A stretch of DNA of 64,000 bases, taken from NCBI GenBank assembly GCA_023374025.1, contig SIJG01000044.1, positions 625,011 through 689,010 on the forward strand, read 5' to 3'. This document shows, one piece after another, positions 32,788 through 43,989 of the stretch; within the stretch, counting starts at the first letter, position 1; every line of letters begins with the position of its first letter. The DNA comes from Heterodera schachtii. Lineage: Eukaryota; Nematoda; Chromadorea; Rhabditida; Heteroderidae. The notes under the pieces are model-generated. The model searched no databases. It saw only the letters and a program-made list of their open reading frames with translations, and had not been told where the DNA came from. The position numbers and the translations under genes were made by a program.

Positions 32788-32893
32788 AAAGAACAATACA
32801 TCGATATGAACATTGATCACGCAAATATACAATAGACAGGTTTATGTACATCTCTGTTATTCGTCTGCCGCGCTCGTTCTCCTGTTCTTCAGC

Positions 32894-33412
32894 TCAGCTC
32901 TGGCCCTGAACGATCGCCACCACGTCGATCATGACGTACGCGCCCTTCGGCAACTTGACCACTTGGAAGAAGCTGCGCGCAGGGTACGTGTCCTCGGTGA
33001 AGAAGTTCTTGATCGTCTCGTTGACCGCCTGGAAGTCGCTCATGTCGGCCACCATGATGTTGCAGTTGATCACTGAAAAGGGGCGCAAATTCACAGATGA
33101 TGGATGGATGATCCGACTTTTGCTCACTCACCGTGCTTGAAGGACGAGCCGGCGTACGTCAGAATCTCGCCAATGTTGGTCATCGCTTGTTTCGCCTCGG
33201 CTCGCGCTCCACCCGGCACCACATTCGTCGACCCCGCCGCGATCCCGGTCTGGCCACTGATGTACAGCGTCTGGTTGTTGAGGAGCACTGCCTGGTTGAA
33301 AAAAAGCAAAAGACATGAAGATGGTTTGTGATGGCCTCCGTTGTTCCGACCTGTGACCCGTCGCAGGAGGCGCCTTGGACGTGGTGATGAGACGAATGGA
33401 GGGAGCAGCCAT
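32894..33412 (-). pseudogene. RidA/YjgF/UK114 family protein, copy 1, splice-site mutant
   Basis: This has the same three-exon layout as copy 2 (36507-37025). The exon 2 acceptor is CAG in copy 2 but CAA here, from a single change at 33296. The next AG is four bases downstream and would shift the frame before the conserved core. Unless a non-AG acceptor is used, this copy makes no normal RidA protein. The coding parts are otherwise unchanged, so the loss is recent. Confidence 0.75.
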
Positions 33413-33570
33413 TTGGAGAATGGTGGTTTCAGAAATTAGGACGTTGGTCGTTTGTTCGCTGAAAATTAAAAGAAAAGCCAATGTAAAACACAGGAAAAAG
33501 GCAAGCGAAATGCAAGGAAAACAGCAAAATTTGTGCTGTTTGAAAATGATTCACGCATTAAAATTTTGGC

Positions 33571-33637
33571 GTATTTATACGCTCAGAAAAAAATTCGGAA
33601 AAATCTGACCATTTAATTCATTTTTCTGCGTATAAAA
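33571..33637. promoter_or_regulatory. divergent promoter, unit 1
   Basis: A GTATAAA on each strand, GCGTATTTATACGC near 33571 facing the RidA gene and GCGTATAAAAGGG at 33629-33640 facing the kinase. Both genes start within about 160-230 bases. Confidence 0.5.
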
Positions 33638-33803
33638 GGGTGATGCATTTTGGCAATCCGCACCATTATCCTTATTCCTAAATATTCACACAACAACACC
33701 GGCAGCGTCACCATTCTGCGCCAGCCACAAATTGCACAGCGACACATCCCATCCTGCGCCTTCGCCACGGACCGCAACACATCGCTGGCCAACATCAAGC
33801 GCA

Positions 33804-35408
33804 ATGGAGACGGACGAACAGATTTGGGACATGCCCTACTACCACGGACTGGTGCGTTTTGGTGGTTGGCATGCTATTCTGACCACTAATGCTTTTGTTT
33901 GTTTAGCTGCCCCGAGAGGACGTCAATGATCTGCTGGTCAAAGAGGGCGACTTCCTGATCCGCATGAGCGAGGAGACTTCAGGACAGGACCGCATCTACG
34001 TGCTCTCTGTCGTCGCGGGAGGCCACAAGCATCATCTCATCTTTCGCACCGAACGTGGAATGATCGCGGTGGACTTCAAACACGAAAGAGGCTACAGGAC
34101 AATGCGGCGCTTCGTCGAGACACATCTGAGCAAAAGAGACACGGTGGTTGACGTGAGTTTGTTGGGGAGAGAGGGAGGAAGGCGCTAATTACCCCGAATT
34201 CCCTTTTCAGCAGAGGAAGGTGATTCTACTGAAAGGGGTCGGCCGGCAGAAATGGGAGCTCGCACATTCGACCATCACGCAGGGCGCTGAACTGGGCAAG
34301 GGCGCGTTCGGCGTTGTCAAGCGTGGCGTCTTCCGCGACCCAACCATCGGGCAGCCCGTGCAAGTGGCCATCAAGGAGGTGTCGCAGACGAGCACAAAGG
34401 CACAGGTAAAATGGACGGGGCAGCAAATTGGGTTTTCAGCCTGTTAATCGATTCCCCTCCCCACTTTTTCAGATCAAGGAGTTCATGAACGAAGCGAGGA
34501 TCATGCGCCATTTGGAACACAAAAATGTCATCAAATTCTACGGCGTTGCTGTTGGCCGCGAACCGCTGATGGTCCTCATGGAGCTGGCGTCCGACGGCTC
34601 GCTCGACACGTATCTCAAGAAGACGAAAAGAAGTCCGCGCAGCAAACTCTTCATGTGCTACGGCGCCGCCGCGGGACTGGACCACGTGCACTCCAAGGGC
34701 ATCCTGCACTGCGACATCGCCGCCAGGAACTGCCTCTTCTCAGAAAACACGGTGGGTTTCTGCTTTTCGCATTTTGACCAGCGCACAATTTGCCGTTTTC
34801 TTTCAGGTGAAGGTGGCAGACTTCGGCCTCGCATTCAAAGGACCGTCAAAGCCGGTGGAGACGGGCAAGCCGGTGCCGATCAGATGGCTGTCGCCGGAGA
34901 CGATGCGCGAACGCACATTCACGCCGAAGAGTGACACGTGGGCCTACGGAGTGCTCTGCTGGGAGATCTTCAGCAACGCGCAACAGCCCTACCAGTTCAT
35001 GTCCAACAACGACGTCGCCCCGATGGTCAGTGCAGTGGTGGAGGGGGGGGGGGGGTTGAAAACGAATTTCCCATTTTCAGAATCATCTCCCCTCTCCCTT
35101 TTCAGGTTCTGCGCGGCACACGACTCCGCTTCCCAAATGTGACGCCACCTCCGTTTGCGGAATTCATCAGAGCGAACGTTTGGACTGCCGACGACGGTAA
35201 TGTTTTTTGTTTTTGTTTTAACCATTTCAAAAATAATGTTTTCCCTTCCCTTCCAGCGCGCCGCTATTCAATGAGGGATGTACTCGCCTGGATCGAGCAA
35301 CACATCGATGAGCTGATCGACGATACCACAGCATCGCGGCACGACACGACTACAGCTGCGACGACTCGAAACCGCGGATCCCGTCAAGGCTCTCGAACTG
35401 GCTCATAG
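33804..35408 (+). CDS. SH2-domain non-receptor tyrosine kinase, copy 1
   Basis: Seven exons: 33804-33851, 33907-34152, 34211-34405, 34473-34751, 34807-35025, 35106-35196 and 35257-35408, giving 409 residues. An SH2 domain (YYHGLLPREDVNDLL, GDFLIRMS) is followed by a kinase domain: GKGAFGVVKRG loop, VAIKEV lysine, HCDIAARNCL catalytic loop, DFGLA, and PVPIRWLSPET. The order SH2-kinase without an SH3 or F-BAR matches the nematode-expanded Fer/Fps-like group (C. elegans SPE-8/KIN-16 type relatives, many of them expressed in sperm). The HRD arginine is Cys (HCD), so regulation through that arginine is altered. Asp, Lys and DFG are all present, so it may be active. The C-tail is Thr/Ser/Arg-rich. 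An AATAAA lies at 35563-35568. Confidence 0.9.
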
Positions 35409-35753
35409 AAGATGGTGATCAATGTGTCGCTGATGCGTTTATATGTTCTTTATGTGTGTTGTATATATGTATATGAGTGTATATTATGTCGCTGTTGTAT
35501 CAATATTTACTGCATTTGTCCCGTATTTCGATCAAATGACTGTCATATTTGTATTTTTCATGAATAAATGATATCATATCCAATTTAATTTTAAGGGTGT
35601 ATAAAAATTAAAGATAACCATCATTTTTACGAATTTTTGGAGATGGAAAAATTTCTTAGGCCATTTTTGAGATATTCTGATCACTACGGAGCAGTGGCCT
35701 TCGAGAATATTCAAGAATAAATTTTTGTCTGTTGATTTAATCCACAATTTAAT

Positions 35754-36400
35754 TACATATAATACGACTAAAACATTTTTTTATGAGAAGAAATCAGATA
35801 CAAAAAAACTAAAATAGCAAAGTCTAACATTTGGGTCACATAATCACATCAATAATCAATTAACCAAACAATCAATTCATTTCTTCTTCTGTTTCTGATC
35901 AGTGATCACCACTCGTTCTCAGGCGAACTGTCTAGAAGACTGAAAAAAATAAATAAAAATAAGCATTTGGATTTTTAAAATTGTTAATTGCAATAATTGA
36001 CAGAGATGATGATTTTTTCTTGAGATGCTGAATTTCAGAGCGTAATTGACATAAAAATTGCCAATTTCCAGTGATAATCTGTTTAGAATTTCCAATTTTT
36101 CCCCCGGCGCGGCATGTCGGCACACCGTCGGGCCACCAAAACTTATTTTTCATAAAAATTGGCTCAAAATAACAAATCATTTTTGGTGAAAATTCGTTAA
36201 CAATTTGCACTCAAATTTTCAAAAATGCTCATTTTTGACCCCAAATGAAGCTTTTGTCGACCCCTAATCCCCATGTGACGGGGTAATTATGCATGTTTTG
36301 GGGTGGGATGGATTTTCACTAGAAAACAATCAGTTCCAATTATTTATCCGGTCGGCGCAACACAGCAAACATACAATATATACACATAGCAGTGATCAGA
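35754..36400. other. spacer between duplication units, with F-box 3' relic
   Basis: The minus strand at about 35885-35945 keeps the last F-box exon region (CTTCTAGACAGTTCGCC) and the GTGATCACTGATCAG end. Near 36102-36140 is a GGCGCGGCATGTCGGCAC variant of the dispersed GGCGCC motif. No gene. Confidence 0.55.
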
Positions 36401-36506
36401 AAAGAACAATACATCGATATGAACATTGATCACGCAAATATACAATAGACAGGTTTATGTACATCTCTGTTATTCGTCTGCCGCGCTCGTTCTCCTGTTC
36501 TTCAGC

Positions 36507-37025
36507 TCAGCTCTGGCCCTGAACGATCGCCACCACGTCGATCATGACGTACGCGCCCTTCGGCAACTTGACCACTTGGAAGAAGCTGCGCGCAGGGTAC
36601 GTGTCCTCGGTGAAGAAGTTCTTGATCGTCTCGTTGACCGCCTGGAAGTCGCTCATGTCGGCCACCATGATGTTGCAGTTGATCACTGAAAAGGGGCGCA
36701 AATTCACAGATGATGGATGGATGATCCGACTTTTGCTCACTCACCGTGCTTGAAGGACGAGCCGGCGTACGTCAGAATCTCGCCAATGTTGGTCATCGCT
36801 TGTTTCGCCTCGGCTCGCGCTCCACCCGGCACCACATTCGTCGACCCCGCCGCGATCCCGGTCTGGCCACTGATGTACAGCGTCTGGTTGTTGAGGAGCA
36901 CTGCCTGGCTGAAAAAAAGCAAAAGACATGAAGATGGTTTGTGCTGGGCTCCGTTGTTCCGACCTGTGACCCGTCGCAGGAGGCGCCTTGGACGTGGTGA
37001 TGAGACGAATGGAGGGAGCAGCCAT
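36507..37025 (-). CDS. RidA/YjgF/UK114 family protein (2-iminobutanoate/2-iminopropanoate deaminase), copy 2
   Basis: Three exons, 36964-37025, 36745-36908 and 36507-36685, give 134 residues, the usual length of this family. RidA trimers hydrolyse reactive enamine/imine intermediates from amino-acid catabolism, in cytosol or mitochondria. Visible family marks are SKAPPATGHSQAV, YISGQTG, the active-site region around FTEDTYPARSFFQV (conserved Arg) and LPKGAYVMIDVVAI at the end. The usual EIEA ending is MIDV here. The gene starts 392 bases from the divergent kinase gene, sharing an upstream region with TATA-like boxes facing both ways. This copy has an intact CAG acceptor at exon 2, unlike copy 1. 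Confidence 0.9.
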
Positions 37026-37183
37026 TTGGAGAATGGTGGTTTCAGAAATTAGGACGTTGGTCGTTTGTTCGCTGAAAATCAAAAGAAAAGCCAGTGTAAA
37101 ACCCAGGAAAAAGGCAAGCGAAATGCAAGGAAAACAGCAAAATTTGTGCTGTTTGAAAATGATTCACGCATTAAAATTTTGGC

Positions 37184-37250
37184 GTATTTATACGCTCAGA
37201 AAAAAATTCGGAAAAATCTGACCATTTAATTCATTTTTTTGCGTATAAAA
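37184..37250. promoter_or_regulatory. divergent promoter, unit 2
   Basis: TATAAAA at 37244-37250 faces the kinase and a minus-strand GTATAAATACG near 37184-37194 faces the RidA gene. Identical to unit 1. Confidence 0.5.
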
Positions 37251-37416
37251 GGGTGATGCATTTTGGCAATCCGCACCATTATCCTTATTCCTAAATATTC
37301 ACACAACAACACCGGCAGCGTCACCATTCTGCGCCAGCCACAAATTGCACAGCGACACATCCCATCCTGCGCCTTCGCCACGGACCGCAACACATCGCTG
37401 GCCAACATCAAGCGCA

Positions 37417-39020
37417 ATGGAGACGGACGAACAGATTTGGGACATGCCCTACTACCACGGACTGGTGCGTTTTGGTGGTTGGCATGCAATTCTGACCACT
37501 AATGCTTTTGTTTGTTTAGCTGCCCCGAGAGGACGTCAATGATCTGCTGGTCAAAGAGGGCGACTTCCTGATCCGCATGAGCGAGGAGACTTCAGGACAG
37601 GACCGCATCTACGTGCTCTCTGTCGTCGCGGGAGGCCACAAGCATCATCTCATCTTTCGCACCGAGCGTGGAATGATCGCGGTGGACTTCAAACACGAAA
37701 GAGGCTACAGGACAATGCGGCGCTTCGTCGAGACACATCTGAGCAAAAGAGACACGGTGGTTGACGTGAGTTTGTTGGGGAGAGAGGGAGGAAGGCGCTA
37801 ATTACCCCGAATTCCCTTTTCAGCAGAGGAAGGTGATTCTACTGAAAGGGGTCGGCCGGCAGAAATGGGAGCTCGCACATTCGACCATCACGCAGGGCGC
37901 TGAACTGGGCAAGGGCGCGTTCGGCGTTGTCAAGCGTGGCGTCTTCCGCGACCCAACCATCGGGCAGCCCGTGCAAGTGGCCATCAAGGAGGTGTCGCAG
38001 ACGAGCACAAAGGCACAGGTAAAATGGACGGGGCAGCAAATTGGGTTTTCAGCCTGTTAATCGATTCCCCTCCCCACTTTTTCAGATCAAGGAGTTCATG
38101 AACGAAGCGAGGATCATGCGCCATTTGGAACACAAAAATGTCATCAAATTCTACGGCGTTGCTGTTGGCCGCGAACCGCTGATGGTCCTCATGGAGCTGG
38201 CGTCCGACGGCTCGCTCGACACGTATCTCAAGAAGACGAAAAGAAGTCCGCGCAGCAAACTCTTCATGTGCTACGGCGCCGCCGCGGGACTGGACCACGT
38301 GCACTCCAAGGGCATCCTGCACTGCGACATCGCCGCCAGGAACTGCCTCTTCTCAGAAAACACGGTGGGTTTCTGCTTTTCGCATTTTGACCAGCGCACA
38401 ATTTGCCGTTTTCTTTCAGGTGAAGGTGGCAGACTTCGGCCTCGCATTCAAAGGACCGTCAAAGCCGGTGGAGACGGGCAAGCCGGTGCCGATCAGATGG
38501 CTGTCGCCGGAGACGATGCGCGAACGCACATTCACGCCGAAGAGTGACACGTGGGCCTACGGAGTGCTCTGCTGGGAGATCTTCAGCAACGCGCAACAGC
38601 CCTACCAGTTCATGTCCAACAACGACGTCGCCCCGATGGTCAGTGCAGTGGGCGGGGGGGGGGGGGGGGTTGAAAACGAATTTCCATTTTCAGAATCATC
38701 TCCCCTCTCCCTTTTCAGGTTCTGCGCGGCACACGACTCCGCTTCCCAAATGTGACGCCACCTCCGTTTGCGGAATTCATCAGAGCGAACGTTTGGACTG
38801 CCGACGACGGTAATGTTTTTTGTTTTGTTTTAACCATTTCAAAAATAATGTTTTCCCTTCCCTTTCAGCGCGCCGCTATTCAATGAGGGATGTACTCGCC
38901 TGGATCGAGCAACACATCGATGAGCTGATCGACGATACCACAGCATCGCGGCACGACACGACTACAGCTGCGACGACTCGAAACCGCGGATCCCGTCAAG
39001 GCTCTCGAACTGGCTCATAG
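37417..39020 (+). CDS. SH2-domain non-receptor tyrosine kinase, copy 2
   Basis: Seven exons: 37417-37464, 37520-37765, 37824-38018, 38086-38364, 38420-38638, 38719-38809 and 38869-39020, giving 409 residues. The protein appears essentially the same as copy 1, with the same SH2 and kinase motifs and the same HCD in place of HRD. Introns differ mainly in homopolymer length: the G run in the fifth intron (about 38652-38669) is longer here. Both copies appear intact, so unlike RidA the kinase dosage has doubled. The start METDEQIWDMPYYHGL gives a protein with almost nothing before SH2, which is usual for this group. An AATAAA lies at 39175-39180. Confidence 0.9.
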
Positions 39021-39531
39021 AAGATGGTGATCAATGTGTCGCTGATGCGTTTATATGTTCTTTATGTGTGTTGTATATATGTATATGAGTGTATATTATG
39101 TCGCTGTTGTATCAATATTTACTGCATTTATCCCGTATTTCGATCAAATGACTGTCATATTTGTATTTGTCATGAATAAATGATATCATATCCAATTTAA
39201 TTTTAAGGGTGTATAAAAATTAAAAGATAACCATCATTTTTACGAATTTTTGGAGATGGAAAAATTTCTTAGGCCATTTTTGAGATATTCTGATCACTAC
39301 GGAGCAGTGGCCTTCGAGAATATTCAAGAATAAATTTTTGTCTGTTGATTTAATCCACAATTTAGTTCCATTTGAATTTTCGACTTTTTGTTCGAATTCG
39401 GGACCGGTGTTCGGAATTGGCCGAAATAGATGTCGGATTCATGATCAGCGACCTTGAAAAGTCCAGAAAACTTGTTTTTATGGCAAAAAAATTTTGAACT
39501 TTTTTTTTTCCGAAAATTGGTCAGTTTAAAT

Positions 39532-40678
39532 TAGGGTAGGCCGGGTCCGGGTACCCGACCGGGTCCCAGACCCGGATACCCGGTTTTTTCACTACCCGGA
39601 CCCGGTTTTTTGAAAATCAAATACCCGACCCGGTAGGTCCGGGTCCAAAAGTACACAGGTAAGAATGGGGGTCAGGGTCAAATTGTTAAGCAAATTTGGA
39701 TGAATAAATTTAAAAAAATCGAAATTAATATTTATTTTAAAAAGTAAACAAAGGAACTGTGGCGTCGTGGTTAATCTCTTGGATTCGGTTCTTTCTTTCA
39801 TATGTTCAATTCTTTCTCATAACAATCTTTTAAATATTTTTAAAATTTTTGAAAACTGTTATTTTATCATAAAGTCAAAAAACGCTCAAAATTTTTTTAA
39901 TAAAAATAATTTTCCGAATTTAACCTTATATTCCCTTAAAAATTGAACATTTTGGTATAAATGTCCTGGTTTCAAAAGTACTGGTAAGAATGTGGTTCTG
40001 GGCCAAATTGTTAAGCAAAGTAGGAGGAAAGAATTTTTTTTTGAATTTGACTAATATTTTAAAACGACACTCTTAATTGCTCCTTTGGCTTGGTATTTTC
40101 TTGAAAATTCTAATTTTATCTTTACGTAAAGAAAGCTTAAAACCTTAAAAAAATAAAAATTTTCTTCTTTAATAAATAAAAGCATACAAATTTTCATATA
40201 TTTTTATAATATCCAAATAATAATCTTCAAGATTTTAACCTTATATCCTTTCAAAAATTTAACATTTTTCGTATAAATTCTGTAAATAGTTGGCTAAAAA
40301 CACAAAATTTGGTGATTTTTTGACAAGATCTGTTAACAAACCTGAACAAATTTTTTGAAAATTTCCCTGCGGTGCATAGCGGCACCGCTGGACGACCCCC
40401 CCCCTCCCCTTGTTCCCAAAACTTTTTTTAAAAATCGGGCCGTAATTATTTATAAAGTAAATATTTTTCATAATAAATTTTATAATATAATTTTTAACGC
40501 ATAAGCTTTTTTACATGAAAAAATTTGAAAAAAATATAAATTTTTTGGATTTTCTCAGGACCCGGTTGGACCCGATACCCGGACCCGGTTAAAAAACTGG
40601 GACCCGGACCCGGCTTTTCAAGACCCGGCAATACCCGGACCCGGTTTTTGGCCAAATACCCGGACCCGGCCTACCCTA
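39532..40678. mobile_element. TAGGG element, 1147 bp, inserted in an F-box relic
   Basis: The ends TAGGGTAGGCCGGGTCCGGG and CCCGGACCCGGCCTACCCTA are inverted repeats flanked by GTTTAAAT (39524-39531 and 40679-40686). Subterminal blocks of ACCCGG words lie at both ends. Inside are a tRNA-like stretch (TGGCGTCGTGGTTAATCTC near 39761) and one GCATAGCGGCACCGC motif (about 40377). No transposase. The target is the F-box PFELTN codons: TTGGTCAG-type sequence lies to the left and AAATGGCAAAAG to the right. Confidence 0.9.
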
Positions 40679-40686
40679 GTTTAAAT

Positions 40687-40935
40687 GGCAAAAGGGCGGA
40701 AAACGAAATGGACGGCGTAAAGCAAACAGAAATGCGAAATGCAACAGGAGAAGAAGCGATGGAAAATGCCTAAAACGAAGAGAAATATTTAAATAAACGA
40801 ATAAATTGGACAAATCACCGCTTTGATTTGTTCCACGGTTGCCAACCATTGCTGCTCCACCGCTGAATGCTCAATGCAGATTGTCAGCTCTTCGGCAAAT
40901 TGTCAGGACGAGGCGAAAACAGCCATCTGCCCGAA
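40687..40935 (-). pseudogene. F-box family fragment
   Basis: Minus-strand remains of exon 4 (SIASSPVAF-like) and the end of exon 3 (conserved AAAGCGGTGATTTGTCC splice), with stops. Homology continues for about 15 bases on the far side of the TAGGG element, showing that the element inserted into this copy. Confidence 0.7.
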
Positions 40936-41740
40936 ATTGCCGATCATTTTTGTGTTATGATGTTGGAATTTGGATAAATGTTGTTTGTCTGAGGTCCCAA
41001 AACTCAAAAGCATTTTATTGGTTTTCTTAGTCCGGGATGGAAATTGGCCATAAATGCGAGATTCGTGAGCAATAGGGTTATGCGCTTTATGCATTAAAAT
41101 GTCCAAAAGATGTCATAATAACTAGAGACCGGATTTTTCAGCACCAAAAAACGATAATTAAGCACTTAATTCGCATCAAAAAATGCTAAATTAAAAAAAT
41201 AAGCATTAAAATGGCAAATTTGCTTGTTTAGCATCTCGACTCTCTCCCAAACACATATCTCTATTTGTTTGCACCGGGCCAATTCGGACTCAATTTTTAT
41301 TTTTTGAAATTTTAAAAGTTTAAATTTTGAGGCAACAAAAAATTGTGGCCCGAATTGTGCCGCCTTTCCCCTCTCTCTTTGTGCCGTTGTGTGCCGCATC
41401 CATTGAATGTGCCATTTTCCTTGTTTTTTTTTTCTCTCCTTTTCCATAACGCAATTAAACAAATTTATTTATAATAGTAAAGCCGTGTATTATTGTATTT
41501 ATATATATATATTTATCTGAATAAAAATACTGAGAAATGAGGTGAAACGTGATCAAACCAACAGATTCAATTTTTCAAATTTTTTTTTTTTCGTCTCTGA
41601 CCCCCCCCCCCCTGAAAATATTGGTAAAGCCTAACTCGTTTTTTATGGATTTGTGAGCAAAAATCAAATACAACAACAATTAAATAACAACGTCCAACAT
41701 TTATAAGGTCATATAATCGCATCAACCAATCAATCATTCT
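40936..41740. other. spacer and 3' flank of F-box gene C
   Basis: AT-rich, with AGAGACCGG at 41124 (compare 22022) and a C run near 41601-41612. The 3'UTR of gene C lies on the minus strand near 41640-41740. No other gene. Confidence 0.4.
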
Positions 41741-43017
41741 TTACTGTTTCTGATCACCACTCGGCCCGGCGGAAGCAGCGTCGAGAAGCCTTCAAAAACG
41801 AAAACCAAAATTAGCATTGGGATTTTAAAAATTGTTCATTTTACCCATCGTCAATTCCGCCGTATTTGATGGAAATGCTAATTTGGTTCAATCGGCGGTC
41901 CAATTCCTTAACCATCTTCTGCTGCTGCTGTCTCGTTTTGTGCACAATTGAACGACGGATAAGCGTAAAAGTATTTGCATTTTGTGACAGTGCCAATTGC
42001 TCCCCAGTAAATTCGTTGGTCAGTTCAAATGGCAAAAGGACAGAAAACGAAGAGAACGGCGGAAAGGAAAAGAAAATGCCGAAAGCAACAGGAGAAGAAG
42101 CAATGGAAAATGCCTAAAAAGACCAAAAAAAAAAATTAATTAAAAACTAATTAAACTGGACAAATCACCGTTTTGATTTGTTCAATTGTTGCCAACCATT
42201 GGTCAACTGATGAGTTCTTAATGCTGAGCTGTTTCGGCAAATTGTCGGGATTAGGCGAGAACAGCCATTTGGCCACCGCTTGGTCATCCGAAGCATTGTC
42301 ACTGTCGTCGGGAGGAAATTCGGGCAAAATGCCTTCATCGAAATCGACAACGCGAAGGGACGGACAATCGTTGAGCATTGACGGAGCAAATTGGCGGATT
42401 TGACGAAAAGCGATAGGGTTCAAACACATCCAATGAATGGTCTCCTTGAGCATTGGCCAAATGTTGAGCATAACAAACTCCAAAATGCGAACATTTTCAG
42501 TGATAATGTTCAACATTGTCGCGCATGTGGGGAAAAAACGATGAAAATGGCCAAGAAAAGTGACCACATTTTGGTCGATGTAGCTGAAAATTAGAAATAT
42601 GATGGTCAGAAAACATTTACAAATTCAATTCATTTTTACTAGATCGAAATGCTTCCGAATCCGATGACTTTGTTCGGCAACGGATTTTGTGGGATTGGCA
42701 ATTTTTTTCCATCGGAATTGACAATTTCCATTTCCTCTGTGCCATTTTCTCCAATTTTGCTTCCAATTTGCATGTTGTCCAGTGTCCATTTGCGCGTTTT
42801 GAAATGTTCGTCAACGAAATAGTCAAAACGGCGGTTGATCAGCGCAATGCCAAGGCCAAGCTGAGATGGCGACAGCAAATGGAACACCTCCAACCAACAG
42901 TCGGCAGAGATGAAGCTGAAAAGGGAAAAGCAAAATGATTAGCCATGAAAATTCAAATTTAGTTTATTACATCGCTTTTTCCATTTCTTTCTCGGCTTCT
43001 TTCGGATTGTGCGACAT
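41741..43017 (-). CDS. F-box-like protein, lineage-specific family (gene C)
   Basis: Five exons (minus strand): 42971-43017, 42640-42915, 42169-42583, 41845-42113 and 41741-41789, giving 351 residues in one frame. It starts MSHNPKEAEKEMEKA like gene A. The F-box-like part reads SADCWLEVFHLLSPSQLGLG, then RRFDYFVDEHFKTRKWTLD. Later come FPPDDSDNASDDQAVAKWLF, PFELTNEFTGEQLALSQ, a glutamine-rich KTRQQQQKMVKELDRR, and the ending LLDAASAGPSGDQKQ. The first three exon lengths equal those of gene A (47, 276, 415). Gly of DGQ is Asp here. Likely an SCF substrate adaptor by family. The target is unknown. Confidence 0.85.
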
Positions 43018-43110
43018 TTTTTTAGCTGGAAAACCAAAAAAAAGAAGTGAACAAAAATTTATAAACAAATGGAATGAATACATATGACTGGAAGGGGGAT
43101 TTGGTTGGCT

Positions 43111-43118
43111 TTATATAC
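43111..43118 (-). promoter_or_regulatory. TATA box of F-box gene C
   Basis: Minus-strand ACCCGAGTATATAAAGCC matches the gene A promoter at 529-545 almost base for base, about 95 bases upstream of the ATG. Confidence 0.6.
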
Positions 43119-43286
43119 TCGGGTATACATGAAGAACGGGGGATGGGATAATGGCAGAGTTCCCAAGTGTCCTTTTTTCTAAGATTTGTCCTTATTTTGG
43201 CACGACCTCCTTGTTTTGTGCTTATTCTTGGATTTGAAAACAAAAATACAAAAATGAATAATGTTTTGAGTTTTGTATTTAATCGT

Positions 43287-43727
43287 ACCAGGTGTTTTCG
43301 ACAGTGAATGGTTTCGACAGTACTTTTTAATCGATTTTCTTTGTAATTTATTGTACATATGAATTAATATTGTATACAAATGAATATAGAAATTCATTAT
43401 TGAAGTAATAAATAAGATTTATTTGAATATTTTTTTAAAATAATTTATCGCTTCACTTTTTCTAAACAAACATCTCTTGATGGACTGTAGTCAAAAATAC
43501 AACAAATTTATTATATAAGATTCACGAATCGTGTGGGAAAATCTGCTAATAACTGTCAAGATGTAAAAAATCGCAAACCACTCTACAAGGTATAAGAGCC
43601 TGTGCTTATCATTTTAATTTTCAAAATTTAATTAGGTAGACTTGTACCATATAGGACAAGTTTTTTAAAAACAAAACTTTACTGTCGAAATCAATCACTG
43701 TCGAAAACTAACAGCACCTATTTAATC
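43287..43727. repeat. element with inverted TTTCGACAGT words
   Basis: CAGGTGTTTTCGACAGTGAA with a second TTTCGACAGT on the left pairs with ACTGTCGAAATCAATCACTG and TCGAAAACTAACAGCACCTA on the right. ATTTAATC occurs just outside both ends but not exactly adjacent on the left, so the target duplication is uncertain. Confidence 0.6.
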
Positions 43728-43762
43728 ACTTCAACCAATTAAACAAAATTCATTTTCTGCTG

Positions 43763-43985
43763 TTACTGCTGACCATTGGGCCCGGGCGAAGAAGCAGTGT
43801 TGGGGAGACTTAAAAAATAAAAATAAGCATTTGATTGATTTTTAAAATTGTTAATCTCACCCATCGCGACTCCGTCGTTTGCTATGAAAATGTCAATTTG
43901 GTTCCATCGTTCGCCCAATTCATTAATGTTCTGCTTTTTCTTAAATCGGGCACAATTGGACAACGGATTAGGAAAAACCAATTAA
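43763..43985 (-). pseudogene. F-box family 3' relic
   Basis: Minus strand reads GERWNQIDIFIANDGVAMG, then a short intron and LLNTASSPGPNGQQ. The homology stops at 43985, in a dispersed repeat. Confidence 0.65.
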
Positions 43986-43989
43986 ATGC

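Larger units (their letters stand above)
32788..39364. repeat. direct segmental duplication (RidA + tyrosine kinase), units 32788-35753 and 36401-39364
   Basis: Two units of about 2.97 kb, offset by 3613 bases, are almost identical from AAAAGAACAATACATCGATA to TTAATCCACAATTTA. Each holds a RidA-family gene (-) and an SH2-kinase gene (+). The 650 bases between them are unrelated. Differences are a few substitutions and homopolymer lengths. Confidence 0.95.

Noticed and set aside
32813..33140. Long plus-strand frames over the RidA gene in both units
   Set aside because: They are antisense shadows of the high-GC RidA exons.
34371..34709. Minus-strand frame of 112 codons over the kinase
   Set aside because: Antisense shadow of a kinase exon, repeated in the second unit.
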